64,000 nucleotides of DNA from Micromonospora sp. FIMYZ51. Its GTDB lineage: Bacteria; Actinomycetota; Actinomycetes; Mycobacteriales; Micromonosporaceae. A program made the translations under genes and the position numbers. How positions within the stretch are numbered: the first letter of the stretch is position 1; every line of letters begins with the position of its first letter. Positions 32,167-40,992 of this stretch are shown here, one piece after another. Location of the stretch: contig NZ_CP134706.1 of assembly GCF_038246755.1 (NCBI RefSeq), positions 3,596,001-3,660,000 on the forward strand, given 5' to 3'. The notes under the pieces are model-generated. The model had not been told where the DNA came from, made no database searches, and saw only the letters and a program-made list of their open reading frames with translations.

Positions 32167-32817
32167 TCAGCCGGTGGCGACGGCGGCGCGGGACCGGTCG
32201 GCGGCGATCCGCACCGCCAGCGCGGCCAGCACCGTGCCCATCAGCACCCGCTGCACCCGCAGCCACAGCGGTCGCCGGCTCAGGAAACCGGCGATCCCAC
32301 CGGCGGTCAGCACGATCAACGCGTTCACCGTCAACGCCACCGCGATCTGGGTCAGCCCCAGCAGCAGGCTCTGCACCGCCACGTTGCCCCGCGCCGGGTC
32401 GATGAACTGCGGCAGCAGCGACACGTACAGGATCGCGATCTTCGGGTTGAGCAGGTTGGTGACCAGGCCCATGGTGAACAGCCGCCGGGTCGGGTCCGGC
32501 GGCAGCGGCGCCGGGGTGAACGGCGAGTGTCCGCCCGGGCGGATCGCCTGCCACGCCAGCAGGAGCAGGTACGCCGCCCCGGCCAGTTTCACCGCCGTGT
32601 ACAGCGCCGGCACCAGCACGAACACGGTGGCGATGCCGGCCACCGCAGCGCCCAGGTAGACCGCGAAGCCCGCTGCGACCCCGAGCAACGAGATCAATCC
32701 GGCCCGCCGCCCCTGGGTCACCGACCGCGACACCAGGTAGACCATGTTCGGCCCCGGCGTCAGCACCAGCCCCAGCGCGACCAGCGCGATCCCGACGATC
32801 CCCGCCGTACTCACCAT
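32167..32817 (-). CDS. LysE family translocator
   Basis: 216 residues with six hydrophobic segments. VALGLVLTPGPNMVYLVSRSVTQGRRAGLISLLGVAAGF near the N-terminus is the LysE/RhtB signature (TPGPN), and GLVTNLLNPKIAILYVSLLPQFID is the second conserved stretch. These proteins export amino acids or related small solutes using proton motive force. Its stop faces the GH42 stop 26 bp away, so it is not part of the glycan operon. Lysine itself is a possible substrate, but it is 20 kb from the lysine operon and nothing links them directly. Confidence 0.88.
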   Translation of the reverse strand: MVSTAGIVGIALVALGLVLTPGPNMVYLVSRSVTQGRRAGLISLLGVAAGFAVYLGAAVAGIATVFVLVPALYTAVKLAGAAYLLLLAWQAIRPGGHSPFTPAPLPPDPTRRLFTMGLVTNLLNPKIAILYVSLLPQFIDPARGNVAVQSLLLGLTQIAVALTVNALIVLTAGGIAGFLSRRPLWLRVQRVLMGTVLAALAVRIAADRSRAAVATG

Positions 32818-32940
32818 CTTTTTGCCCCCGTCCCGTGCGTCTTCGCCGAGCCTACGCCGGTGGGGAATGCCCGCAGTGCCGGTGACGCTCTGCTCCGGGT
32901 AGGCGTCGGTGCCGTTACGGTGGGCCTGGGAGGTGGCGAG

Positions 32941-33411
32941 GTGGACAGCTGGGAAGCGTCGGTCGAGGCGCAGATCCGCTCGGCTCAGGAACGCGGCGAG
33001 TTCGACAACCTGCCCGGCGCCGGCAAGCCGATTCCCGGCCGAGGGCTGCCCTATGACGAGTCCTGGTGGATCAAGAGCTTCCTGGAGCGCGAGCAGGTGC
33101 CGACGGACCTGCTGCTGCCCACCCCGCTGCTGTTGCGTCGGCGCATCGAGGGCCTGTCGGACGAGGTCCGTGACCTGCCGACCGAGCAGGCCGTGCGGGC
33201 CTGTGTGACCGAGCTGAACACCCAGGTCATGGCGTGGCTGCGCAATCCGTCCGGACCCCGGGTCGCGGTACGCCCGGTCAACGTCGACGCCGTCGTGGCC
33301 CGGTGGCGGGCCGACCGGCGCCACACCACCGCCGCGCCGCCGGCACCCGCCGCGCCGCCATCGGCGTCCCGGTGGAGGTGGCTTCCCTTCCGTCGCCGTC
33401 GCGCCGACTGA
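32941..33411 (+). CDS. DUF1992 domain protein (DnaJ-C28-like)
   Basis: 156 residues. Residues 3-75 match the DUF1992 pattern: VEAQIRSAQERGEFDNLPGAGKPIPGRGLPYDESWWIKSFLEREQVPTDLLLPTPLLLRR shows the hallmark DNLPGxGKP. The family is also found fused to J-domains, suggesting a chaperone-linked role, but it has no established activity. The C-terminus is a basic Ala/Pro tail. GTG start preceded by GGGAGG. Divergent from lysE with 123 bp between. Confidence 0.82.
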   Translation: MDSWEASVEAQIRSAQERGEFDNLPGAGKPIPGRGLPYDESWWIKSFLEREQVPTDLLLPTPLLLRRRIEGLSDEVRDLPTEQAVRACVTELNTQVMAWLRNPSGPRVAVRPVNVDAVVARWRADRRHTTAAPPAPAAPPSASRWRWLPFRRRRAD

Positions 33412-33689
33412 GCGTTCTGCTCCCGGCGGGGGCCGCTGCACCCGCTCGGGCGTTGTGGTCCCGGCTGGGCGCAACTAGGCTCCATCGGGTGACTGCCGGG
33501 TCGGCCATTGGCCACGAGCGGACGGAACACCCGGCCCGCCGGTGAGCCGAGCGCGGGCCCGGGGCCCGCCGCTTTCTGCACTCTTCTGCTGGTGTTTTCC
33601 TGCGCGCTGTTCTTCTCCAGCGTGCTGCTTCGCCGTGGCCACCGGCGCCCTTCTTCGTGGCCGACTCCTGCCATCGCAGAAAGCAGCGC
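33412..33689. other. Intergenic region with GC hairpin
   Basis: 278 bp without a credible gene. A GC palindrome (GCGGGCCC-G-GGGCCCGC, 33553-33569) followed by CGCTTTCTG could terminate the DUF1992 transcript. The stretch from 33570 to 33680 is relatively T-rich on the plus strand and likely holds the promoter of the next gene. Confidence 0.4.
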
Positions 33690-34523
33690 ATGCCGAACGA
33701 CTTCAACAAACAGATCATCGACGAATTCCGGGCCAACGCCGGCCGGGTCGGCGGCCCGTTCGAGGGCGCCCGCCTGATTCTGCTCACCACCACCGGGGCG
33801 CGTACCGGCACCAGGCACACCACCCCGCTCGGGTACCTGCCCGACGGCGGCCAGCGGATCCTGGTGATCGCCTCCGCCGCCGGCGCGGACCGGCACCCGC
33901 AGTGGTACCGCAACCTGGTCGCCGACCCGCAGGTCACCGTCGAGGATGGGACCTTCACCTACCCGGCCCGCGCCGAGGTGCTCACCGGCGCCGAGCGCGA
34001 CCGGATCTTCGCCCGCGCGGTGGAGGCCGACCCCGGCTGGGCCGACTACCAGGCGAAGACATCCCGGGTCATCCCGGTGGTGGCCCTCTACGAGCAGGCC
34101 GGCGGCCCACCCGAGGCGTCCTCGTGGGGCGCGGCACTGAAAATGATCCACGACGCCTTCCGCCGGGAGCTGGCCCTGATCCGGGCCGAAGTGGACCGCG
34201 CCGGCACCGGCCTCGGCACCCAGCTTCGGGTGAACTGCCTGACGGTGTGCGGCGGCCTGGAGGCGCATCACCGCAACGAGGACGCGGGCATGTTCGCCGG
34301 CATCGGCGCGCAGCGCCCGGACCTGGCGCCGGTGCTGGACCGACTGCGGGGGGAGCATCGGCGGGTCGCCGAACTGGTGGCGCAGCTCCAGCAGACGGTC
34401 AACGCCGAAAACGCCGACCGGGACCAGGTCAGTGCCCAGGTCGCCCGGCTCGTCGCCGACCTGGAGGCGCACCTGGCGTACGAGGAGGAGCAGCTGATCC
34501 CGGTCCTCGACGGCGTCGGCTGA
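33690..34523 (+). CDS. Deazaflavin-type nitroreductase fused to a hemerythrin-like domain
   Basis: About 277 residues. Residues 1-140 are a Ddn-like F420-dependent nitroreductase/quinone reductase: FEGARLILLTTTGARTGTRHTTPLGYLPDGGQRILVIAS and HPQWYRNLVADPQVTVEDG. Residues 145-277 form a four-helix hemerythrin-like (HHE) domain with candidate iron ligands in MIHDAFRREL, LEAHHRNEDAGMF, LRGEHRRVAEL and LEAHLAYEEEQLIPVL (H-HxxxE-H-HxxxE). A single chain combining an F420 reductase with an oxygen- or iron-binding helix bundle suggests redox coupling or sensing of O2/NO. The start ATG 33690 lies where Ddn-like proteins begin. Confidence 0.85.
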   Translation: MPNDFNKQIIDEFRANAGRVGGPFEGARLILLTTTGARTGTRHTTPLGYLPDGGQRILVIASAAGADRHPQWYRNLVADPQVTVEDGTFTYPARAEVLTGAERDRIFARAVEADPGWADYQAKTSRVIPVVALYEQAGGPPEASSWGAALKMIHDAFRRELALIRAEVDRAGTGLGTQLRVNCLTVCGGLEAHHRNEDAGMFAGIGAQRPDLAPVLDRLRGEHRRVAELVAQLQQTVNAENADRDQVSAQVARLVADLEAHLAYEEEQLIPVLDGVG

Positions 34524-34531
34524 CGGCAACT

Positions 34532-34570
34532 GCCGGCGGTCGGGCGCTGTTGTGTCGCCCGTCCGCCGGC
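34532..34570. terminator. Hairpin after the nitroreductase-hemerythrin gene
   Basis: A 15-bp inverted repeat with one mismatch (34532-34546 and 34556-34570) with loop CTGTTGTGT, nine bases after the stop and followed by CCCCCGTTTGATTT. Confidence 0.75.
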
Positions 34571-34866
34571 CCCCCGTTTGATTTCCTGAATTGAGCCGGC
34601 CCGCTGGTAAGCGCGTTTTCGCCGACCCACGATCAGGTGCCCGCGTCCCCGCAATGAAATCAGCTTCTGCGGCGAGCCATTCGAAAATCTTGCGGAAACC
34701 TTGAATTCGCAGTTCAGGCCCGGGTAACGGGCGCCAGGATGCGGCCGATTCCGATTGCGCCCGCCCGCCGATCCGTACCGTGCGGACCGTTAGCGGACAA
34801 CCCTTGGGTGTTCCTTGTGGAAAGCTTGAGTCCGCTGGTGGCTGGCGGGGTGGACAGCGAGGACCG
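34571..34866. other. AT-richer leader region upstream of the AfsR-type gene
   Basis: About 300 bp without a gene. It includes stretches of lower GC (CGAAAATCTTGCGGAAACCTTGAATTCGCAG near 34681-34711, described in parts) that likely contain the promoter for the regulator. No repeat or RNA family was recognised. Confidence 0.35.
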
Positions 34867-37794
34867 ATGGTGGTGCAGTTCAGGCTGCTGGGTAATGTCG
34901 AGGCAGAGGCCGACGGCAATGCCATCGATCTCGGCCATGTTCGCCAGCGCTGTGTGCTGGCGGTGCTGCTGGTCGAGGCGAACAAGGCCGTCCATGTCGA
35001 TCGGCTACTCGACCGGGTGTGGCTGGACCGGCCACCGCAGCGGGCCCACGGCACGCTCTACAGCTACCTGTCCCGGCTGCGGCGGGCGCTCAGCGTCGCC
35101 GACGATGTCGGCATCGCCCGACAGCAGGGCGGTTACCTGCTGAACGTCGACGCCATGGCGGTGGACCTGCACCGGTTCCAGGCGCTTGTCGCCCGGGCCC
35201 GGCTCACCGCCGACGACGACCAGGCGCTGCGGCAGTTCGACGAGGCGCTCGGCCTGTGGCGCGGGGAGCCGTTCACGGGCCTGGACACCCCCTGGTTCAA
35301 CACCATGCGGACCGCCCTGCATCAGGCGCGTCTGGCTGCCGAGCGGGACCGGACCGATATCGCGCTGCGTCGCGGGCAGCATTCCACGCTGCTTGCCGAA
35401 CTGTCCCGCGCGGTGGCCGAACAGCCGTTGGACGAGCGGCTCGCCGGCCAGCTCATGCTGGCGCTGTCCCGTTCGGGCCGCCAAGCCGAGGCCCTTGAGC
35501 AATATCAGCGGATCCGGCACCAGCTGGCCGACGTGTTGGGCGTCGACCCGGGCCGTGACCTACAGGAGCTGTACCTGCGGATCCTGCACGGCGATCCCGG
35601 CTTCGCCGCCTCGGCGGTAGCGGCCAGCGGACCCGGCAGCGCCCGTACGCCCCGACTGCTGCCGCCGCCACCGGCGAACTTCACCGGCCGCGCCCGCGAG
35701 TTGGCGGCTCTCACCGAGGCTGTCGACCGGCAGGTCGACACGGGCGGCGGCACCATCTCGGCGGTCGGCGGGATGGGTGGGATCGGCAAGACCTGGTTGG
35801 CGTTGCGGTGGGCGCACGACAACCTGGACCGGTTCCCCGACGGGCAGCTCTACGTCAACCTGCGCGGCTTCGAGCCCGCCGCGGCGGCGTTGCCACCCGC
35901 GGTGGCGCTACGCGGCTTCCTCGACGCCCTCGGGGTGCCGCCCGGATCCGTACCGACGGACCTGGACGCGCAGGCCGGCATGTACCGCAGCCTGCTGGCC
36001 GGGCGGCGGATGCTGATCGTGCTCGACAATGCGCGCGACGCCGAGCAGGTGCGGCCACTGTTGCCTGGCGTCCCCGGCTGCGCCGTGGTGGTGACCAGCC
36101 GCCAGCAACTCTCCGGCCTGGTGGCGGCCGAGGGCGCCCGCCCGGTCACACTCGACCTGCTCACCGCCGCCGAGGCCCGCGAGTTGCTGGCGAGCCGGCT
36201 CAACGACCACCGGATCGAAGCCGAGCCGACGCCGGTGCAGGGGATCGTCGAACGCTGTTCCGGGCTGCCGCTGGCCCTGGCGATCGTGGCCGCCCGCGCG
36301 GCCGCCCAACCCGGATTCCCGCTCGCCGCGCTGGACCGCGAACTGGGCGACCTACAGGGCAGCCTCGACGGCTTCGCCGGCAGCGGCGACCCCGCCACCG
36401 ACCTGCGCTCGGTGTTCTCCTGGTCCTACCGGGCACTCGGCGAGCCGGCGGCGCGGCTGTTCCGCCTGCTCGGGCTCCATCCCGGGCCGGACATCTCGGT
36501 GCCGGCCGCCGCCAGCCTCGCCGCCCTGCCGCAACGGCAGGTGCGTCCCGTCCTCGGCGAGTTGAGCCGGGTGCAGTTGCTTGTGGAGCGGATCCCGGGC
36601 AGATACACCTGCCACGACCTGTTGCGGGCGTACGCGGCGGAGTTGGTCGAGTCGGAACCTGCGGATGCGCACCGCGCCGCGGTGCACCGGATGCTGGACC
36701 ACTACCTGCACAGCGCCTGTGCGGCCGACGCCCGGCTGTCGCCGCTGCGGGACCGGCTCGTGCTGCCGCCGGCCGAGGCGGGGGTACGGCCGGAGGCACC
36801 GGCGGACAACGCGCAGGCGTTGGCCTGGTTCACCGAGGAAACGGCCGTACTGCTGCGGGTGGTCGAGCTGGCCGCCCGGCACGGCTTCGACCGGCACGTC
36901 CGCCAGTTGGCGTGGGCGTCGACCACCTTCCTCAGCCGGCGCGGCTACTGGGCGGACCTGATCGCCGTCCAGGGGCGCGCGTTGACCGCCGCCGAGCGCG
37001 ACGGTGACCGGGCGGCGCAGGCGCAGGCACATCGGGACATCGTCCCCGCCTACTCCGAAACCGGGCGGTTCGAGGTGGCCCGCGCTCACCTGGAACGTGC
37101 CCTGGCGCTGCTGGACGAACTCGCCGACCGGGTCGGCCAGGCGCATACCCTGCTGACGCTGGGCTGGCTGAGTGAGAAGGAGGGCGACCAGGCGGTCGCG
37201 CTGCACCACGACCAGCAGGCGCTGCGGCTCTTCCGCGACAACGGGCACCAGGCGGGGGAGGCTCGGGCACTCAACGCGCTGGGCTGGGACCACGCCATGC
37301 TCGGCGCGCATCACGAGGCGGTCCGCTACTGCCAGCAGGCCGTCGCTCTGCAACGCCGGCTCGGTGACCTGACCGGCGAGGCGAACAGTTGGGACACGCT
37401 CGGCTACGCCCACCACCATCTCGGCCACTACGAGTGGGCGGCCCGCTGTTATGGCCGGTCGTTGAAACTCAACCGCGAACTCGGCCACCGCTACAACGAG
37501 GCCGAGGCGTTACAGCATCTCGGCGACACCCGTCAGGCCCTCGGCGACCACCCGGCCGCCACCCGCTGCTGGCGGCGTGCCCTGCAAATTCTCACGGAGA
37601 TAGCGCACCCGGAGGCCGAACAGCTCCGGAAGAAGCTCGCCGCCACCCAGGCGACGGTCGTCCGCCCGCGCGCCGTCTCGAACGGCACTGTCGACGGGAG
37701 GACTCGGGGCCGGATCACGGCTGTCCGCTGGAGCGCGAGTCGAAGCGGTCCGGCGGCTGCTGACCGGACAGCTCCCGGCGCTACCAGTGAATGA
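34867..37794 (+). CDS. AfsR/SARP family regulator with NB-ARC and TPR domains
   Basis: 975 residues. Residues 1-92 form the OmpR-type winged helix (FRLLGNVEAEADGNAIDLGHVRQRCVLAVLL), 97-245 the bacterial transcriptional activation domain (VDLHRFQALVARAR, LWRGEPFTGLDTPW, LGVDPGRDLQELYLRIL), 273-560 an NB-ARC ATPase with Walker A GGMGGIGKTW (301-310) and Walker B MLIVLDNA, and 730-950 TPR repeats (ALNALGWDHAMLGAHHEAVRYCQQAV and similar). Such proteins activate secondary metabolism genes and can be phosphorylated. No biosynthetic cluster is adjacent, so its targets are probably elsewhere. ATG 34867 begins where SARP domains start. It overlaps the next gene by four bases. Confidence 0.92.
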   Translation: MVVQFRLLGNVEAEADGNAIDLGHVRQRCVLAVLLVEANKAVHVDRLLDRVWLDRPPQRAHGTLYSYLSRLRRALSVADDVGIARQQGGYLLNVDAMAVDLHRFQALVARARLTADDDQALRQFDEALGLWRGEPFTGLDTPWFNTMRTALHQARLAAERDRTDIALRRGQHSTLLAELSRAVAEQPLDERLAGQLMLALSRSGRQAEALEQYQRIRHQLADVLGVDPGRDLQELYLRILHGDPGFAASAVAASGPGSARTPRLLPPPPANFTGRARELAALTEAVDRQVDTGGGTISAVGGMGGIGKTWLALRWAHDNLDRFPDGQLYVNLRGFEPAAAALPPAVALRGFLDALGVPPGSVPTDLDAQAGMYRSLLAGRRMLIVLDNARDAEQVRPLLPGVPGCAVVVTSRQQLSGLVAAEGARPVTLDLLTAAEARELLASRLNDHRIEAEPTPVQGIVERCSGLPLALAIVAARAAAQPGFPLAALDRELGDLQGSLDGFAGSGDPATDLRSVFSWSYRALGEPAARLFRLLGLHPGPDISVPAAASLAALPQRQVRPVLGELSRVQLLVERIPGRYTCHDLLRAYAAELVESEPADAHRAAVHRMLDHYLHSACAADARLSPLRDRLVLPPAEAGVRPEAPADNAQALAWFTEETAVLLRVVELAARHGFDRHVRQLAWASTTFLSRRGYWADLIAVQGRALTAAERDGDRAAQAQAHRDIVPAYSETGRFEVARAHLERALALLDELADRVGQAHTLLTLGWLSEKEGDQAVALHHDQQALRLFRDNGHQAGEARALNALGWDHAMLGAHHEAVRYCQQAVALQRRLGDLTGEANSWDTLGYAHHHLGHYEWAARCYGRSLKLNRELGHRYNEAEALQHLGDTRQALGDHPAATRCWRRALQILTEIAHPEAEQLRKKLAATQATVVRPRAVSNGTVDGRTRGRITAVRWSASRSGPAAADRTAPGATSE

Positions 37795-38660
37795 GCGAGA
37801 CCGGCAACGGGGCCGGTCCCGCTCGGTTGCGGTTCCGGCAGAATGGTGTGATGGCGGCGTCGGATCGCGGTGACCTCGGCCAGGTGTTCAACGAGGTACC
37901 GCAGCTCTACGACCGGGTCCGGCCCGGATATCCCGACGAGTTGTTCGCGGACCTGGCCGCGATCACCGGCCTGGACGAGCGGTCGTCGGTGCTGGAGGTG
38001 GGCTGCGGCACCGGCCAGGCGACCGGTTCACTTGCGGCGCTCGGCTATCCGGTGACCGCCGTCGAGCCGGGCGCGGCGATGGCCGCGCTCGCCCGGCAAC
38101 GGCTCGCCGGTCACCGCGACGTACGCGTCGAGGAGTCCACGTTCGAGCGGTGGGACGATCGCGGACGACGCTTCGACGTCCTGGTGGCCGCGTCGGCGTG
38201 GCACTGGGTCGATCCGTCGATCGGGTGGCGACGCGCGCACCGGGTGTTGCGCCCCGGAGGCTGGCTGGCGTTGCTCGGCCACGTCGTGGTCCGCCGGCCC
38301 GGCGAGCCGGAGGTGTACGCCGAGACCGCCGATCTGCACGAACGGTTCTCGCCCGGAAATCCCGACTGGGGTCATCCGCCGCTGGCGGAGGAGGTATGCG
38401 CCACGGACACTGGTTGGGGCTCGGTCGAGGATCCCGGTGCCCTGTTCGGCCCGCCGGTCGTCCGGTGGTACCCGACCGTGCAGTGGTTCACCGGCGATGG
38501 TTTCGCCGACCTGCTGCGCTCGCTGTCGCCGTACCGCAGGCTCGACCACGCCGTACGCGAGCCGTTGCTCGATGCCATCGCCGAGCGCATCCGCTCCCAC
38601 CTGGAGGATCGGGCCGCCCGCCGCTATCTGACGGTCCTGCGGCTCGGTCAGCGCCGATGA
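37791..38660 (+). CDS. Class I SAM-dependent methyltransferase
   Basis: About 289 residues (269 if ATG 37851 is the true start). FNEVPQLYDRVRPGYPDELFADL precedes the SAM loop VLEVGCGTGQATGSLAALGYPVTAVEPG, and HRVLRPGGWLALLGH is the motif after strand 5. It belongs to the Methyltransf_11 type; substrate unknown. The longer start overlaps the AfsR stop by four bases (ATGA), suggesting co-translation, while the conserved domain itself begins nearer the internal ATG. Confidence 0.82.
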   Translation: MSETGNGAGPARLRFRQNGVMAASDRGDLGQVFNEVPQLYDRVRPGYPDELFADLAAITGLDERSSVLEVGCGTGQATGSLAALGYPVTAVEPGAAMAALARQRLAGHRDVRVEESTFERWDDRGRRFDVLVAASAWHWVDPSIGWRRAHRVLRPGGWLALLGHVVVRRPGEPEVYAETADLHERFSPGNPDWGHPPLAEEVCATDTGWGSVEDPGALFGPPVVRWYPTVQWFTGDGFADLLRSLSPYRRLDHAVREPLLDAIAERIRSHLEDRAARRYLTVLRLGQRR

Positions 38661-38718
38661 CCCGCTGACGCTCGGTGTCGCGCGTCGCCCCGGCAAGAGC
38701 GTCGGCCCGGCAAGAGCG

Positions 38719-39456
38719 TCAGCCCGGGGAGAGGACGCAAAACTCGTTGCCCTCCGGATCGGCGAGACACCGCCACGACACATCGCCCTGGCCGACGTCG
38801 ATGCTTGTGGCTCCGAGCGCCTCCAGCCGGGCGACCTCCGCCGCCTGATCGTCGTCGGGGTACGGCTTCAGGTCGAGGTGGACCCGGTTCCACACCGTCT
38901 TCACGCCGGACGTGCGGAGGAATTCCAGATACGGTCCGACGCCCTTGGCCGACCGCAGCACCGCATGGTCATCGGTCACCTCGTGCAGGGTCCAGTCCAT
39001 CGCCCCGTCCCAGAACCGGGCCATGGCCCGCGGATCCGCGCAGTCGACCACCACGGCGGCGATCGGCCCGGTGTCCCGGTAGATTTCCCGAGGCTCCAGC
39101 ACGCAGAACACGTTGCCCTCCGGGTCGGCCAGCACCGTCCACGGGACGTCGCCCTGGCCCACGTCGGCAGGCGTCGCACCGAGTTTCTTCAGATGCGCGA
39201 CCAATTCCGCCTGATGGGCCGCGGAGGTGGTGGCGAGATCCAGGTGTACGCCGTACTTGACGGTTTCGGGGTCCGGGACGGTGACCACGTCGATGCAGAC
39301 GGCGGCCGGGTCCGGCCAGGTGAAACCCACGGGTTCGACGTTTGTCACACCGGGTTCCTCGATGGAGACACCCCAGCCGAGCGCCTCCGCCCAGAACTGG
39401 CCGAGGGCCGAGTCGTCACGGGCCTTGAAGTTGACCTGAACCAGACGGAGTGCCAT
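38719..39456 (-). CDS. Tandem VOC domain protein
   Basis: 245 residues, two similar VOC halves (about 1-115 and 125-245), each ending in a DVGQGDV-W--LADPEGN-FCVL motif. This is the glyoxalase-like family often annotated as a possible antibiotic-binding or dioxygenase-like protein. The two halves have clearly arisen by duplication. Start ATG 39456 (MALRLVQVNFKARD) matches the family; the short direct repeat CGGCAAGAGCGTC occurs twice just downstream of its stop (38690-38720). Confidence 0.82.
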   Translation of the reverse strand: MALRLVQVNFKARDDSALGQFWAEALGWGVSIEEPGVTNVEPVGFTWPDPAAVCIDVVTVPDPETVKYGVHLDLATTSAAHQAELVAHLKKLGATPADVGQGDVPWTVLADPEGNVFCVLEPREIYRDTGPIAAVVVDCADPRAMARFWDGAMDWTLHEVTDDHAVLRSAKGVGPYLEFLRTSGVKTVWNRVHLDLKPYPDDDQAAEVARLEALGATSIDVGQGDVSWRCLADPEGNEFCVLSPG

Positions 39457-39540
39457 GCCATGCAACCGTACGGGTTGGCGCGGGGCCGCAGGCCGGAGGG
39501 TGGGACGTTGGGCCACGACCTCGACCGGGCAGCGCAATCG

Positions 39541-39915
39541 TCAGCCGCTGGCGGCGTAACTGAGAATCTTCTGGGGCGTCAGCCGAATCCACGCCGTAGC
39601 CCAGGTCAGTTCCCGGCCGTACCGGTTCGCGGCGGCCGTCACGTCGTCCGCCGAGGCAGCCACGACCTCGACGGCTCCTTCCATCATCACCATCGCGTGA
39701 TTCGGGCCGTCGCCCTGCATGACGACAAGCGACGCGTACGGGTGTGCGGCGAGGTTGGCCAGGCGGACCGCGCCAGCCACCGTGGGTAACCACACGGCCC
39801 GTTCGTGCAGGACCAAGCTGGCCGGCGTGGCGTGCGGACGGCCGTCAGCCCTCGTGGTGGCCAGTACGCCGTACGCCCCCGGGTGGAGCAGTCGGGCCAG
39901 CTGGGCACTTGTCAT
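39541..39915 (-). CDS. PPOX-class flavin/F420-dependent protein
   Basis: About 124 residues. A small split-barrel reductase: LARLLHPGAYGVLATTRADGRPHATPASLVLHERAVWLPT and PYASLVVMQGDGPNHAMVMMEGAVEVV, then RYGRELTWATAWIRLTPQKILSYA, are typical of the TIGR03618/PNPOx-like group that binds F420 or FMN. Start ATG 39915 is preferred because GGCGGAGA precedes it and the domain starts there; an in-frame ATG at 40011 would add 32 residues of unclear origin without a ribosome binding site. Confidence 0.75.
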   Translation of the reverse strand: MTSAQLARLLHPGAYGVLATTRADGRPHATPASLVLHERAVWLPTVAGAVRLANLAAHPYASLVVMQGDGPNHAMVMMEGAVEVVAASADDVTAAANRYGRELTWATAWIRLTPQKILSYAASG

Positions 39916-40152
39916 CCGATTCTCCGCCGGGAACGACGACGCCGTGGCGACACCGGCCCGGCTGAAGGAGATGTCCTGCAGTTCGGCAAGCCAGACCACT
40001 TCCATGTCCATGCCGCGATCGTCTCGGTTGGAGTGGGGTTGAGGTCAAGTGTCTTCCTGCCGGTGCCGAGCATGCCGGTCGTCGAGGTACCCATCGGCGT
40101 GCCGAAGAAAGCAGCCGGGCGGGTCGCAGTGGCCCGCCCGGCTGCCACTTCG

Positions 40153-40716
40153 CTAGCTGTCCCGGCTCAGCACCGTGAAGGTGAATCCGGCGCTCGTCGT
40201 ACGGCGCAGCGCAATGCCGCACTTGACCCGGCGCAGTGCCTCGTTCCTGCTCAGGCCGAGCCCCTGCGCGATGAGTCGGTCCGGGCGCACCGGCACCGGG
40301 TCGGCGAAGACGACCTCCAGCTGGACCGGCCAGGTTTCGTCCCGCCAGGGCGACGGGATGTCCAGCCGCCAGGCGCCCGTCCAGTCGAGGACGAAGCGGT
40401 GGCGCCGGGCGAGCAGCGGGTCCAGCAGCGTGGACGCCACCAGTTGCGGATCGTTGACGCGGTAGCCGTCGAGTTCGGCCGGATCGAAGGAGCTGACCGG
40501 CGTCCGCTCGTGCACGGTGAGCTTGCTCGTCCGATCGCAGGATACGCAGCGGACCAGTAGCCACACGTCCAGCAGCTTGCCGTTGGCATTGACGCGGAAC
40601 CTGCCCTTGCCGGTGGTGGCCGACTCCGCCCGGCAGTCGACGCAGCGCATCGACAGCAGCGGCAGCCTGGTCCGACGAACGACCCAGGGCAGCACGGGAT
40701 GAGGTGGTGAAGACAT
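40153..40716 (-). CDS. DUF1062 family protein
   Basis: 187 residues. WVVRRTRLPLLSMRCVDCRAESATTGKGRFRVNANGKLLDVWLLVRCVSCDRTSKLTVHERT holds two CxxC pairs, a likely zinc ribbon, followed by the conserved region VNDPQLVASTLLDPLLARRHRF and QGLGLSRNEALRRVKCGIAL. This is DUF1062; function unknown. A cluster of TCTAGACCTGA repeats lies directly upstream of its start (40721-40744), suggesting specific regulation. Confidence 0.82.
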   Translation of the reverse strand: MSSPPHPVLPWVVRRTRLPLLSMRCVDCRAESATTGKGRFRVNANGKLLDVWLLVRCVSCDRTSKLTVHERTPVSSFDPAELDGYRVNDPQLVASTLLDPLLARRHRFVLDWTGAWRLDIPSPWRDETWPVQLEVVFADPVPVRPDRLIAQGLGLSRNEALRRVKCGIALRRTTSAGFTFTVLSRDS

Positions 40717-40720
40717 GGTT

Positions 40721-40856
40721 TCTAGACCTGATCTCTAGACCTGACTGAGGCCGATCAGCGCGGCCTCGAACGCTGTATGACCGGGCGTGCGCGGGCAGCC
40801 CGGCGGAACCGACGGGAGCGTCGGCTACAGGTGGGTGAAGGTGTCAGGTCTAGAGA
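40721..40856. promoter_or_regulatory. Three TCTAGACCTGA operator-like repeats upstream of the DUF1062 gene
   Basis: TCTAGACCTGA occurs at 40721-40731 and, extended to TCTCTAGACCTGA, at 40732-40744. The exact reverse complement TCAGGTCTAGAGA is at 40844-40856. The tandem pair plus a distant inverted copy, 100 bp away, resembles paired operators for a dimeric repressor. The first copy begins five bases before the DUF1062 start codon. No dedicated regulator is adjacent. Confidence 0.6.
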
Positions 40857-40992
40857 GCGGGCGGGGTCACGCGGTTTTGTCCTCTGTCCTCACGACGATG
40901 GGCGCCGGCAATCTATGGGTACGCGGAAGTACGGCTCAACCGGTTTTCCGGCCGGCGTCGGGGTGTGCCGCCCCACTCGTCCTGCTGAGGGT

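Noticed and set aside
34867..37794. Secondary metabolite cluster regulated by the AfsR-type protein
   Set aside because: No biosynthetic core enzymes flank it; neighbours are small unrelated genes.
38690..38722. Repeat CGGCAAGAGCGTC in tandem
   Set aside because: Only two short copies at the end of the VOC gene; probably a local duplication of no wider meaning.
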